Source: Planctomycetota bacterium
Lineage (GTDB): Bacteria > Planctomycetota > UBA1135 > UBA2386
NCBI GenBank assembly: GCA_016872675.1
Contig: VGZG01000017.1
Location: forward strand, 1 to 53,720
DNA length: 53,720 bases
Reading direction: 5' to 3'
Shown here: positions 32,033-41,372 of the stretch, in pieces
Layout: each line of letters begins with the position of its first letter
Position numbering within the stretch: position 1 is the stretch's first letter
The notes under the pieces: model-generated
Databases searched by the model: none
Seen by the model: the letters and a program-made list of their open reading frames with translations, nothing else
What the model was told of the DNA's origin: nothing
Translations under genes and position numbers: made by a program

Positions 32033-35000
32033 ATGTCCGCCGCTCCGAATGAACCCTCGCCGCGCGAGGATGGATCGACCGTGCGTGTCGACCGCTCGGC
32101 CATCGATGCGGCGCGGCGTCGGCTCAATCGCCAGCTCCTCGGCTCCTGGACGGCGTGCACCGCGCCGCAGCGGCTGCTGGTCCTCGACGCCGCCGCCGGT
32201 CCGCGCCCATGCGAAGCCGGTTTCGGCGAGCCCCCGACGGACCTGACGGCACGCCTGGCTGCCGGGGAGTTGCCGCTGCCGCATTGCGGCGGCTGCGCGA
32301 TGTGGCTCGCCGACGAACTGTACGCTTCGACGCCAGCGCTCGCGGCGCACGGCGCACCCGGCATGAACGGCGTCGCGATCGTCGTGCGTCTGACGGCCGC
32401 GGCGCCCGCCCTGTCAACCGCGCTGCTGGCGACCCTCGACGCCGCACTACCGACGGCCGCGTCGCTGACGCTCGAAACCGCGCTGCCCATCGACGCCGAC
32501 GGCCCAGCGGCCGTGCGCGCCAGCGTGCGACGACTCGCGCCGGCCCTGCCGCTGACGCTGCGCACCGACGCCGTGGCCGTGCTGCGCGGCGCGGCGGCTG
32601 CAGGCCTCGGACTCGCCGCCATCGAGTGGCTCGCCACCGACGCCGACCAAGGCGCGCTCGACGCCGTTCGCGCCGCCGCCGCCGCCGGCGCCAAGGCGCG
32701 CGTGCGTCTGCTGCTAACGCCGACGTCCTGGCACCACCTTGAGCCGCTGGCGCGCGCCTGCGCCGCCCTTCGCCTGCCGCTGGCGCCAAGCGTGCTCGAC
32801 CACGCCGGCACGGCGCCGCTGGCCGCCCTGTCCACCGCCGACCTCCAGCTAGCCAAGCACGTGCTGCTCGCCGCCTGGACGCGCCTAGCCGGGCCGGAGC
32901 GGATCGAGTCGCTCGCCGAGGACGCCTTCAACGAAGTAACAGCGCAACTGCGCGCCCTGCTGCGCCGCGCGCTGGCTCGCCCAGCCGAGGACGCGACCGA
33001 CCGACCGCCACTCGCCATGCCGGCGCTGACGCACCCGTGGTGCGTCGAACCGACGTTTGCGCCGTGGTGGGCGACGACTTTGCTGCAACAAGGCGACCAC
33101 CCGGCGGTGCGTCGCTGGATCGCGGACCTGCTCAACGCGACGAATATCGACGAAGCGGTGAGTGCGCACGCCTGGCTGCGCGTGCTGCTGCAGCGCGAGG
33201 TCGCCAACCGCCGATGCGACAGGGCGCGCACGGCGCTGCGCCGCGCGTACGCGACGCCACGAGCGCACAAGGGACTAGCCCGCGCCGACGCCGCCTTCGC
33301 CAAGGCTGTCGACCTGTCGCCCTTCGGCGGCCCGTGGACCGAGCGCGTCGGCCTCGCGCCGAAGTCGGCGCGCAAGCCGCCGTTCACCGTCGGCAGGCGG
33401 CGCGCCGGCGCCAAGGACAAACCGCGCGTCACCGTGCTGATCCCGTCCTACAAACACGAGGCATACGTCAGCGACGCCATCCGCAGCGCGCTGGCGCAGC
33501 GCGGCGTCGCGCTGCGCGTGCTCGTCGTCGACGACCGCTCGCCCGATGGCACGGTGGCCGCCGCGCGCGCCGTCGCCGACCCGCGCGTCAAAGTGCGTGT
33601 GAACGCGCGCAACCTCGGACTCGGCAACTCGACGCTGGCGGCGCTGGCGGCGGTGACAACTCCGTACGTCGCGCTGCTCAACTCCGACGACCTCTTCCAC
33701 CCGGATCGCCTCGCGCGCTGCCTCGCCGCGCTCGACGCCGACGCCAGCGGGCAGGTGGTCGCGACCGGCATCTGTCTCGTCGATCGCGACGGCGGCGAGC
33801 TGAAGCCGGACTGCGTCAGCGACGTGCTGGACGGCCGCCTCATCTACGACTGGGTGCAGTGGTACCACCGCTCCGCGCCGACGGCCGCGGCCGCACAAGC
33901 CGATCTCTTCGGCGAGTTGCTCGAGCGCAACTTCCTGGTCACCAGCAGCAACCTCGTCGCGCGCACCGATTGGCTACGCGGCAAGTCCGCCGAGATGCAG
34001 AGCCTCAAGTACTGCCTCGACTGGCGCCTATTCCTCGCGGCCGCCGCGGAAGGCTCGCTGCGCCGGATCGACGAACCGCTGCTCGCCTACCGCCTGCACG
34101 AGGCGAACACGGTCTGGTTCGACCCCGAACGTCGCTGGTCGTACTACCTCGAAGTGCACCGCGTCGCTGCCGAGGCGCTCGGGCAAGCCGCAGCGTCGCC
34201 GCGCGCCGAATTGGCCGCGCTGTTGCGCGCAGTGGTCACCCACTGCGTCGCCAACACCGAAGTCGACGGTTACGGCCTGCTGCTGCACCGGCTCGTCGAC
34301 GCCGCCCGCCTCGACGCCGAGGCCGCCGACGATCCATCGGTCCGGGCATTTGTGCGCTTGCTCGAAGTCCGCGCGAAGCATAGCGCCGAGACGTCAGCCA
34401 ACGACGGCCGCCAGCAAGCGCTCGCCGCGCTGACCGAGGAGCAATGGCAAGCCGAGTGCGGCGAGCGCCGCTGGCTGCAGGGCTACTGCGAAGCGTTGGA
34501 GCGCCGCCTCGCCGAGTCGTGGGAGGAGCGCCGGCGCCTGGAAGCGGAGTTGTCCGATCGCAGCGCCGATGCGGCGCGGGCGCAGGAGGTGGCTTCGGCG
34601 CGGCAACAGCGCATCGACGCGCTGCAACGCGACATTGATGCGCTGCGCAGTAGCCTCGACACGGTCGACAAGCTGCAGAAACTTGTGAGCGAGCAGCTCG
34701 CGACGGTCCAACGCCAGCGTGACGAGGCCGTGCATCGGAGCGAAAGCGCGCAGGCGCGCGCCACGACCGCCGAGCGTAACCACGACACGCAGTTGCTGCG
34801 CGCTGAAGCGGCTGAGCAGGCCAAGGACGCACAGATCCACCGCGCCGAGCAAGCTGAGGGCCAGCGCGACGCGCAGCGCCTGCGCGCCGAAGCGGCTGAG
34901 CAGGCCAAGGACGCACAGATCCACCGCGCCGAGCAAGCTGAGGGCCAGCGCGACGCGCAACTAGCCCGCGCCGAGCAAGCTGAGGGCCAGCGCGACGCGC

Positions 35001-36625
35001 AACTAGCCCGCGCTGAGCAAGCTGAGGCAAGCGCGACGGCGTTGGCCGGCAACCTTGGGGTCGCACGCGCCCACGGTGACCAACTGACTCGCGAACTCGC
35101 TGCCGAGCGCGCGATCATCGCCGAACTAGCGCCGCGCGCCGCTTCGTTGAAGGGCGAACGCGACCGGCTGCTGCAAGACCTCGTCCGCACCGAAGCCGAG
35201 CGCGCGCGCCTGCAGGGCTCGCGCGAGTGGCGGTTCGGCAACTTCGTCTGGAACAAGATGCCTCTCGGATACCTCTCCCGTCGCGGCAAGAAGTGGCTGC
35301 GCCGTCTCACCGACCTGAAGGATCGCGCGCTGATGCGCACGCGGCGCCGGGCCGAGGGTGTCGCCGTCGTCGCTGCCTGCTGGGAGTGGCCGATCTACAG
35401 CCACACCTTCGTCTACCAGGAGATGATCGGCCTCACGCACATGGGGCTCGACGTCCGAATGTTCCACTGGAATCTCGGCGACATCGGCCAGCTGCACAAG
35501 GCATTCAGCTACCTCGCCGACCACCGCACCGAGCTGCAGCCGGTCTGGGAGAACCACGTCCGCGACAAGCAGCACTTCGAGCGCACGAGGCCCGGGCGCC
35601 TGCGCGCCTTCCTGGAGCTGGTGGCGCAGCGCACGGGCCGCCCAGTCGCAGAGTTAGAGACGGAGCCGCTGGTACTGCAGGGATGCACCTTCGCCCGCAT
35701 GGCGGAGCTCGCCGCCGCGAAGTACCTGCACAGCTACTTCTTCTACGACCAGTCGTTCATGGTCATGCAGGCGGCTTGGCTGCTCGGCATCCCGCGTGGC
35801 GTCTCCTGCTACGCCGACCACATGCTCGACGACTACCCGTTCAAGCTCGTCGGCCTGCAGGTGGAACTGGCCGACGTGATCGTCGCCACGAGCGCGCGCA
35901 TCAAGCACGAGTTGTCCGCCAAGTCGGGCGGCAAGCACGACGACAAGATCGTCGTCAAGCCAAACGGCGTCGACGGCGCGCGCTTCCCGGCCGTCGACCG
36001 CCCCGCGCGCCAGAAGGGCGACCGCTTCGAGGCGATTTCCATCTCGCGCATCGAGCCGAAGAAGGGCCTGACGTACCTCGTCGAGGCCGTCGCCGACCTG
36101 ACGCGCCGCGGGCACGACGTGGTCGTGCACGTCATCGGCAGCAAGGACATGCACAGCAAGGGCAGCCTCGAGTACGCCGAGGGCTTCGAGCGCCGCATCG
36201 CCGACCTGGGCATGCAGGAGCGCGTGATCCTGCACGGGATGAAGAAGCAGGAGGAACTGGCGCCGCTGCTGCAGCGCTCGCGCGCGTTCGTCGCTCCATA
36301 CGTCGAGATCGAGAATGGCGACAAGGACGGCATCCCGACGGCGATGCTCGAAGGTCTCGCCTCCGGCCTGCCGGTCGTCACCACCGATTCCGGCTCGATC
36401 CTCGAAGTCGTCGACAACGACGTCGAAGGCATCGTCGTGGCGCAGCGCGACGCCAAGGGCCTCGCCGACGCCTTCGAGCGGCTGATCACCGATCCGGCGC
36501 TCGAGCGCCGCATGGCCAAGGCCGCGCGCGGCCGCTTCGACCGCGAGTTCGACATCCGCGTCACCGAACGCCGGCTGCACGAGCGGGTCGCCGCCCTGGT
36601 GCGCGCCGTCGACAAGGCAAAATAG
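32033..36625 (+). CDS. 1530-residue fusion: SPASM-like region, GT2, coiled coil and GT4
   Basis: Four parts are visible. (a) Residues 35-300: a SPASM-like Cys set (Cys42, Cys60, Cys85, Cys88, the last two as HCGGCAMW) and then a segment that reads like a radical-SAM barrel but has no CxxxCxxC. (b) About 464-700: a GT-A domain with VTVLIPSYKHEAYVSDAI, VLVVDDRSPDGT and LLNSDDLFHPDRL. (c) About 800-1060: a long coiled coil whose core is built from 14-residue tandem repeats. (d) About 1106-1530: a GT-B domain with YSHTFVYQE, SISRIEPKKGLTYLVEAV and GIPTAMLEGLASGLPVVTT. Two catalytic domains on a rod suggest sequential sugar transfers. No transmembrane helix is seen. The GT4 gene at 36637 follows 11 nt later. 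Confidence 0.85.
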   Translation: MSAAPNEPSPREDGSTVRVDRSAIDAARRRLNRQLLGSWTACTAPQRLLVLDAAAGPRPCEAGFGEPPTDLTARLAAGELPLPHCGGCAMWLADELYASTPALAAHGAPGMNGVAIVVRLTAAAPALSTALLATLDAALPTAASLTLETALPIDADGPAAVRASVRRLAPALPLTLRTDAVAVLRGAAAAGLGLAAIEWLATDADQGALDAVRAAAAAGAKARVRLLLTPTSWHHLEPLARACAALRLPLAPSVLDHAGTAPLAALSTADLQLAKHVLLAAWTRLAGPERIESLAEDAFNEVTAQLRALLRRALARPAEDATDRPPLAMPALTHPWCVEPTFAPWWATTLLQQGDHPAVRRWIADLLNATNIDEAVSAHAWLRVLLQREVANRRCDRARTALRRAYATPRAHKGLARADAAFAKAVDLSPFGGPWTERVGLAPKSARKPPFTVGRRRAGAKDKPRVTVLIPSYKHEAYVSDAIRSALAQRGVALRVLVVDDRSPDGTVAAARAVADPRVKVRVNARNLGLGNSTLAALAAVTTPYVALLNSDDLFHPDRLARCLAALDADASGQVVATGICLVDRDGGELKPDCVSDVLDGRLIYDWVQWYHRSAPTAAAAQADLFGELLERNFLVTSSNLVARTDWLRGKSAEMQSLKYCLDWRLFLAAAAEGSLRRIDEPLLAYRLHEANTVWFDPERRWSYYLEVHRVAAEALGQAAASPRAELAALLRAVVTHCVANTEVDGYGLLLHRLVDAARLDAEAADDPSVRAFVRLLEVRAKHSAETSANDGRQQALAALTEEQWQAECGERRWLQGYCEALERRLAESWEERRRLEAELSDRSADAARAQEVASARQQRIDALQRDIDALRSSLDTVDKLQKLVSEQLATVQRQRDEAVHRSESAQARATTAERNHDTQLLRAEAAEQAKDAQIHRAEQAEGQRDAQRLRAEAAEQAKDAQIHRAEQAEGQRDAQLARAEQAEGQRDAQLARAEQAEASATALAGNLGVARAHGDQLTRELAAERAIIAELAPRAASLKGERDRLLQDLVRTEAERARLQGSREWRFGNFVWNKMPLGYLSRRGKKWLRRLTDLKDRALMRTRRRAEGVAVVAACWEWPIYSHTFVYQEMIGLTHMGLDVRMFHWNLGDIGQLHKAFSYLADHRTELQPVWENHVRDKQHFERTRPGRLRAFLELVAQRTGRPVAELETEPLVLQGCTFARMAELAAAKYLHSYFFYDQSFMVMQAAWLLGIPRGVSCYADHMLDDYPFKLVGLQVELADVIVATSARIKHELSAKSGGKHDDKIVVKPNGVDGARFPAVDRPARQKGDRFEAISISRIEPKKGLTYLVEAVADLTRRGHDVVVHVIGSKDMHSKGSLEYAEGFERRIADLGMQERVILHGMKKQEELAPLLQRSRAFVAPYVEIENGDKDGIPTAMLEGLASGLPVVTTDSGSILEVVDNDVEGIVVAQRDAKGLADAFERLITDPALERRMAKAARGRFDREFDIRVTERRLHERVAALVRAVDKAK
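34802..35030 (+). repeat. In-frame 84-bp and 42-bp tandem repeats encoding coiled-coil units
   Basis: An 84-bp unit (starting at 34802 and 34886) is duplicated almost perfectly. Its second half then recurs with 42-bp spacing at 34928, 34970 and 35012, the last one partial. Each 42-bp unit encodes 14 residues (two heptads) of the type RAEQAEGQRDAQLA. Confidence 0.9.
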
Positions 36626-36636
36626 GCGACCGCGCG

Positions 36637-37911
36637 ATGCGGCTGCTCTACGTCATCCACCAGTTCTTCCCCGACTGCCGCTCGGGGACCGAGCAGTACT
36701 GCTTGGCGCTGGCGCGTGCCGCCCGCGCCGCCGGCCACGAACCGACGGTGCTGTCGCTGCACTGGGACCACGACCGCGACTGGCCGACGATCCGCCTGTT
36801 CGAGCAGCCATACGACGGCCTGCGCGTGCTGAGGCTCAACCACTGGCGCCGCGTCAACGCCAACGACGTGCTGCGCGACTACCAGAACCGCCACCTCGAC
36901 GGTTGGTTCCGCACCGTGCTCAACGACGTGCGGCCCGACGCCGTGCACTTCATGCACCTGCGCCAGCTCGGTTCGCAGCTGATCGATGTCGCCAAGGCGG
37001 CCGGCGCGCGCACAGTCGTCAACCTGATGGACTTCTGGTTCCTGTGCCCGCGCTTCACGCTGCTGCGCGGCGACGGCAGCCTATGCGACGGGCCGCCCGA
37101 CGGCGGACTCGGCTGCGTGCGCTGCAACTATCCGGAGCTCGCCGGCGCCGAACCCGCCACCGGCGCGCCGATGCTTACCGACGACCCGCCGGCGCGTCTG
37201 CGCGCGCTGCTCGATCGCAAGGAAGCCAACCTGCGGGCGCTGGCGCGAGCCGACGCCGTCGTCGCGCCATCGCGGTTCCTTGCCAGCATGTTCGCGCGCA
37301 ACGGCTTCCCCGCCGACCGCGTCACCGTGGCGCCGTACGGCTTGCCGGCCGGGCGCGTCGCTCCGCGCCCGGTCGCGCGCCCGCGGACGCCACTGCGGCT
37401 CGCGTTCTGCGGCGTGCTGTCGCCGTGGAAGGCGCCGCACCTCGCAGTCGCCGCAGTGCGGTCCACCGCCGCCCCAGTGACGCTCACGCTGCACGGCAAC
37501 GCCGACGAACCGATGTTCGCCGACTACATCGCCGGCGTTCGCGCGGCGGCCGGCGGCGATCCGCGCATCGCCTTCGCGGGGCCGTACGGCGAGGAGCAGG
37601 CATCCGACGTGTTCGCCGGCATGGACGCGCTGGTCGTGCCGAGCACTTGGTACGAGAACACGCCCTTCGTCGTGCTGGAGGCGTTCGCCGCCGGCGTGCC
37701 GGTGATCGCATCGGACCTCGGCGGCCTGTCCGAGATCGTGCGCGACGGCGACAACGGCCTGCTGTTCCGTGCCGGCGACGCTGGCGCACTGCGCGCCGCG
37801 ATCGAACGGCTGTGCGGCGAGCCTGGCCTTTACGCGCGGTTGCGCCCGGCGCCGCCGCACGGCATCGACGCGGACTTCGCGCGCTTCTGCAGCCTCTACC
37901 GCGGCAACTGA
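36637..37911 (+). CDS. Family 4 glycosyltransferase with four-Cys insertion, paralogue of 25611
   Basis: A 424-residue GT-B enzyme starting MRLLYVIHQFFPDCRSGTEQY. It has the same architecture as the 25611 protein, including the insertion FWFLCPR, DGSLCDGPPDGGLGC and VRC with Cys137, Cys150, Cys160 and Cys163 at identical numbering. The C-terminal lobe has LAFCGVLSPWKAPHLAVAAV and VPSTWYENTPFVVLEAFAAGVPVIASDLGGLSEIV. It lies 11 nt after the 1530-residue fusion and is probably co-transcribed with it. Gene duplication within the island is the simplest origin. Confidence 0.92.
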   Translation: MRLLYVIHQFFPDCRSGTEQYCLALARAARAAGHEPTVLSLHWDHDRDWPTIRLFEQPYDGLRVLRLNHWRRVNANDVLRDYQNRHLDGWFRTVLNDVRPDAVHFMHLRQLGSQLIDVAKAAGARTVVNLMDFWFLCPRFTLLRGDGSLCDGPPDGGLGCVRCNYPELAGAEPATGAPMLTDDPPARLRALLDRKEANLRALARADAVVAPSRFLASMFARNGFPADRVTVAPYGLPAGRVAPRPVARPRTPLRLAFCGVLSPWKAPHLAVAAVRSTAAPVTLTLHGNADEPMFADYIAGVRAAAGGDPRIAFAGPYGEEQASDVFAGMDALVVPSTWYENTPFVVLEAFAAGVPVIASDLGGLSEIVRDGDNGLLFRAGDAGALRAAIERLCGEPGLYARLRPAPPHGIDADFARFCSLYRGN

Positions 37912-37933
37912 CGCCGCCGTCCGACGCGACCGG

Positions 37934-39304
37934 TCAGCCCTGGCGCGGGCCGAAGCCGAGCACCTGCTTCAGCGCGCCTACCCACGAGCGCCCGGAGCGC
38001 AGCTCGTCCTCGCGCAGGCGCAAGCGGCCGAGTTCCGACTCGGCCTTGGCGAGTCGCTGGCACAGGTCGGCCAAACTGCGCGCGGGCGCGGAGGCCAGCT
38101 TGCCGTCGAGGAACGCCTGATAGACGTCGACGCTTCGCCTGGCGATGGCGACGTCGGTGAGTCGCTTCTCTACCTCGGCGCGCGCGGCAGCGCCGCAGCG
38201 GGCGCGCAGGCCGTCGTCCTCGATCATGCGCTGCAGCGCCGCGACGAAGGCCGCCGGGTCGCCGTTCTTCGCCAGCAGGCCGGTGCGTTCGTGCTCGATC
38301 AGCTCCGGCATGCCGCCGCAGTCCGACGACACGATGGCGCGGCCGGCGGTCATCGCCTCGAGGCAGCTGTAGGGGCAGTTCTCCCACAGGCTCGGGATCA
38401 GGAAGATCGCGCTCTTCTTCAGGCATGCGCGCACCTCCGGCAGGCCGAGCTGGCCGAGGTAGAAGAAGCGCTGCTGCAGGCCATGGTCCTTCACCCACGG
38501 CAGGATGCGCTTCTCCATGTGGCCGAAGAGGTCGCGGCCGGCGAAGACGAACGCGATGTCGCGATAACGCGCGAGCGTGCCTTCCACCATCTTCTGCACG
38601 ATGTGGATGCCCTTGCGCTCCTCCATGCGGTTGGCGAAGAAGATCAGCTTCTTGTCCTTCGGCAGGCCGAAGCGCGCGTGCACGTCGATGCCCTCGTCGC
38701 GGTCGAACAGCGGCACATCGATGCCGTTGGGGATGACGTGGATCGGGTCGCGCTCGCCCATCTTCACGGTCACCTCGTCAGCCAGGAACCGGCTGCAAGA
38801 CGTCAGCACCTGCGCCTGGTTGATCGCCAGCTGCTCGGCAAACGCGGTCAGCACGCGGTCGATCTTGGGCGTGTCGTAGATGCCCATGATGAGCCGCGCC
38901 GGCGAGTGAAAGCGCACGGCCGTCGGAATCGACAGCATCGTCGTCGACACCATCGCGTCGGCGCCGCACTCGGGCGCCTCGACGAAGTCGAACGGCTTGC
39001 GAGCGTGCTCCTTCGCCAGCCCCTCGAAGGCGTCGGTCGCGGTTGTCACGCGGTTCTGGAACCACCACGCGCGCGCCTTGCGGGCGTTGTCCAGCATGCC
39101 GTTGACGCAGCCTTCGCGCTTGACGCGCGTGACCTTGACGCCCTCGTGCTCCGAGCGGAACACGCCAGGCTTCGTCGCGCCGGCGAAGACGTGCACGTCG
39201 TGGCCGATCTTGGCCAGCGCCCGCGCCTGGTAGTACGCGTACGTGCCGATGCCGCCGAAGCCCGTCTCGGGCGGATACTCGAAGCTCAGGATCGCGATGC
39301 GCAT
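37934..39304 (-). CDS. Family 4 glycosyltransferase
   Basis: A 456-residue GT-B enzyme from ATG 39304, MRIAILSFEYPPETGFGGIGTYAYYQARAL, the classic GT4 opening. It has HVIPNGIDVPLFDRD, LIFFANRMEERKGIHIVQKM and the active-site region WENCPYSCLEAMTAGRAIVSSDCGGMPELIEHERTG. A C-terminal extension of about 60 residues is helical (LADLCQRLAKAESELGRLRL) and may mediate association. It is the last gene of the ugd-uxs-galE operon, so its donor may be one of the UDP-sugars made by that operon, UDP-glucuronate, UDP-xylose or UDP-galactose. Confidence 0.92.
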   Translation of the reverse strand: MRIAILSFEYPPETGFGGIGTYAYYQARALAKIGHDVHVFAGATKPGVFRSEHEGVKVTRVKREGCVNGMLDNARKARAWWFQNRVTTATDAFEGLAKEHARKPFDFVEAPECGADAMVSTTMLSIPTAVRFHSPARLIMGIYDTPKIDRVLTAFAEQLAINQAQVLTSCSRFLADEVTVKMGERDPIHVIPNGIDVPLFDRDEGIDVHARFGLPKDKKLIFFANRMEERKGIHIVQKMVEGTLARYRDIAFVFAGRDLFGHMEKRILPWVKDHGLQQRFFYLGQLGLPEVRACLKKSAIFLIPSLWENCPYSCLEAMTAGRAIVSSDCGGMPELIEHERTGLLAKNGDPAAFVAALQRMIEDDGLRARCGAAARAEVEKRLTDVAIARRSVDVYQAFLDGKLASAPARSLADLCQRLAKAESELGRLRLREDELRSGRSWVGALKQVLGFGPRQG

Positions 39305-39336
39305 GTTCGTCGCCACCGGCGCCGGCGGCCTCGTGT

Positions 39337-40356
39337 TCACTTGCCCGGCAGGGTCTGCTGCCACCGCCACGCGTCGGCCATGCATTGCTCCAGCGTGCGC
39401 TCGGCGCGCCAGCCGAGGCCGGCGGCGGCCTTCTGCGTGTCCGCGTACGCGGCGACCACGTCGCCAGGCCGCCGCGGCGCGAACTCCCACTGCAGCTTGC
39501 GGCCGGCCGACCGCTCGAAGGCGTGGATCACCTCGAGCACGGTCGAGCCGGTGCCGGTGCCGAGGTTGAACGTCTCGACCGGCTCGCTGCCCTTGTCGGC
39601 CAGCAGCCGCTCGAGCGCGTAGACGTGCGCCAGCGCCACGTCGACGACGTGGATGTAGTCGCGGATGCAGGTGCCGTCGCGCGTCGGGTAGTCGTTGCCG
39701 AAGACCTTGAGCGCGCCGCGCAGACCGGCGGCGCTCTGCGTGATGAAGGGCACGAGGTTCTGCGGCACACCGAGCGGCAGTTCGCCGATGCGGGCCGTCG
39801 GGTGCGCGCCGATCGGGTTGAAGTAGCGCAGCGCGATGGCGCGGAAGCCGTGGGCCCTGGCGCCATCGCGCAGGATCTCCTCGCCGACCTGCTTGGTGTT
39901 GCCGTACGGCGACTCCGCCGGCTTGATCGGCGCGTCCTCGCGGATCGGCAGGCTGTCGGCCTGGCCGTAGACCGTGCACGACGAGCTGAAGATCAGTCGG
40001 CACGACGGCCGCTCGGCGAGGTGATCGAGCAGGTTGACCAGCGAGCCAAGGTTGTTGCGGTAGTACGCCAGCGGCTTCTGCACCGACTCGCCAACCGCCT
40101 TGAAGGCGGCGAAGTGGATGATGCCGGCGAGGTCGCCGAGACCCTGGAGCAGGCTGCGACAAGCCGCCTGATCGGCGAGGTCGACGTTGGCCCAGGTCGG
40201 ACGCTGGCCGGCGATCGCGGCGACGCCGTCGAGCACTTCGGCCCGCGTGTTGGACAGGTTGTCGACAACGACGACGCGGTAGCCGCGGCCGAGCAACTCG
40301 ACCGCGGTGTGGGAGCCGATGAAGCCAAGCCCGCCGGTGACGAGGACGGTCTTCAT
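39337..40356 (-). CDS. galE: UDP-glucose 4-epimerase
   Basis: A 339-residue extended SDR from ATG 40356. The NAD-binding GGLGFIGSH, catalytic Ser/Thr region SSSCTVYG, YGNTK (YxxxK) and RYFNPIGAHPTARIGE all match GalE. Others include VFGNDYPTRDGTCIRDYIHVVD and NLGTGTGSTVLEV. It interconverts UDP-glucose and UDP-galactose. A Cys replaces the more usual Ala in SSSATVYG. It is third in the operon, 10 nt after the UXS gene. Confidence 0.95.
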   Translation of the reverse strand: MKTVLVTGGLGFIGSHTAVELLGRGYRVVVVDNLSNTRAEVLDGVAAIAGQRPTWANVDLADQAACRSLLQGLGDLAGIIHFAAFKAVGESVQKPLAYYRNNLGSLVNLLDHLAERPSCRLIFSSSCTVYGQADSLPIREDAPIKPAESPYGNTKQVGEEILRDGARAHGFRAIALRYFNPIGAHPTARIGELPLGVPQNLVPFITQSAAGLRGALKVFGNDYPTRDGTCIRDYIHVVDVALAHVYALERLLADKGSEPVETFNLGTGTGSTVLEVIHAFERSAGRKLQWEFAPRRPGDVVAAYADTQKAAAGLGWRAERTLEQCMADAWRWQQTLPGK

Positions 40357-40366
40357 GGCCGGCGGC

Positions 40367-41353
40367 TCACTTGCGCACGTAGCCCTCGAAGTCGCGGTGC
40401 TCCTGCTTGTGGAGCACCTCCTTCGGCAGCGCCTTGAACGCTTCGTAGGTGATCTTGAGGCCCGCGGCGCGCGAGACCTTCGGCTCCCAGCCAAGAATCT
40501 TCTTGGCCTTGGTGATGTCCGGGCGGCGCTGCGTCGGGTCGTCCTTCGGCAGATCCTTGAAGACGATCTTCTGCTTGGTGCCGGTGAGCTTGATGATCTC
40601 CTCGGCGAACTGCAGGATCGTGATCTCGTCTGGGTTGCCGATGTTGACCGGGTACGGGTAATCGCTGTGCAGCAGACGGTAGATGCCCTCGACGAGGTCA
40701 TCGACGTAGCAGAACGACCTCGTCTGGCTGCCCTTGCCGAACACCGTCAGGTCCTCGCCGCGGATCGCCTGGCCGATGAACGCCGGCAGCACGCGGCCGT
40801 CGTTCAGCCGCATGCGCGGGCCATACGTGTTGAAGATGCGGATGATCCGCGTCTGCAACCCGTGATAGGTGTGATAGGCCATCGTCATGGCCTCCTGGAA
40901 GCGCTTGGCCTCGTCGTAGACGCCGCGCGGGCCGACCGGGTTGACGTTGCCCCAGTACTCTTCTGTCTGCGGGTGCATCGCCGGGTCGCCGTAGACCTCG
41001 GAGGTCGACGCCACCAGGATGCGCGCGTTCTTGGCCTTGGCGAGGCCGAGGCAGTTGTGCGTGCCGAGCGAGCCGACCTTCAGCGTCTGGATCGGGATCT
41101 TCAGGTAGTCGATCGGCGAGGCCGGCGACGCGAAGTGCAGGATGTAGTCGAGCGGCCCGGAGACGTGGATGAAGTTGCTGACGTCCTTGTCGTAGAACGT
41201 GAACTGCTTCAGCGGGAAGAGGTGGTCGAGGTTGCGCAGGTCGCCGGTGATGAGGTTGTCCATCCCCAGCACTTCGTAGCCTTCGCGAATGAAGCGGTCG
41301 CAGAGGTGCGAGCCAAGGAACCCGGCGGCGCCGGTGATCAAAATGCGAGGCAT
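40367..41353 (-). CDS. UDP-glucuronate decarboxylase (UDP-xylose synthase)
   Basis: A 328-residue extended [54 protein letters not shown] (YxxxK), [10 protein letters not shown] and [15 protein letters not shown]. The combination of [20 protein letters not shown] and YDEAKR is characteristic of UXS. It converts UDP-glucuronate from the upstream Ugd to UDP-xylose. A few bacterial relatives make UDP-apiose or other products, so the name is strong but not certain. It lies 19 nt after ugd and 10 nt before galE. Confidence 0.92.
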   Translation of the reverse strand: MPRILITGAAGFLGSHLCDRFIREGYEVLGMDNLITGDLRNLDHLFPLKQFTFYDKDVSNFIHVSGPLDYILHFASPASPIDYLKIPIQTLKVGSLGTHNCLGLAKAKNARILVASTSEVYGDPAMHPQTEEYWGNVNPVGPRGVYDEAKRFQEAMTMAYHTYHGLQTRIIRIFNTYGPRMRLNDGRVLPAFIGQAIRGEDLTVFGKGSQTRSFCYVDDLVEGIYRLLHSDYPYPVNIGNPDEITILQFAEEIIKLTGTKQKIVFKDLPKDDPTQRRPDITKAKKILGWEPKVSRAAGLKITYEAFKALPKEVLHKQEHRDFEGYVRK

Positions 41354-41372
41354 TCTCTTCGGTCTCCGTTCG

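Noticed and set aside
32002-33432. Long antisense frame opposite the N-terminal part of the fusion gene
   Set aside because: Ser/Ala/Arg-rich without motifs, while the plus-strand frame encodes SPASM-like and GT2 motifs.
34802-35030. CRISPR-like array of regular repeats
   Set aside because: Repeats are in frame inside a glycosyltransferase gene, have no unique spacers and encode heptads.
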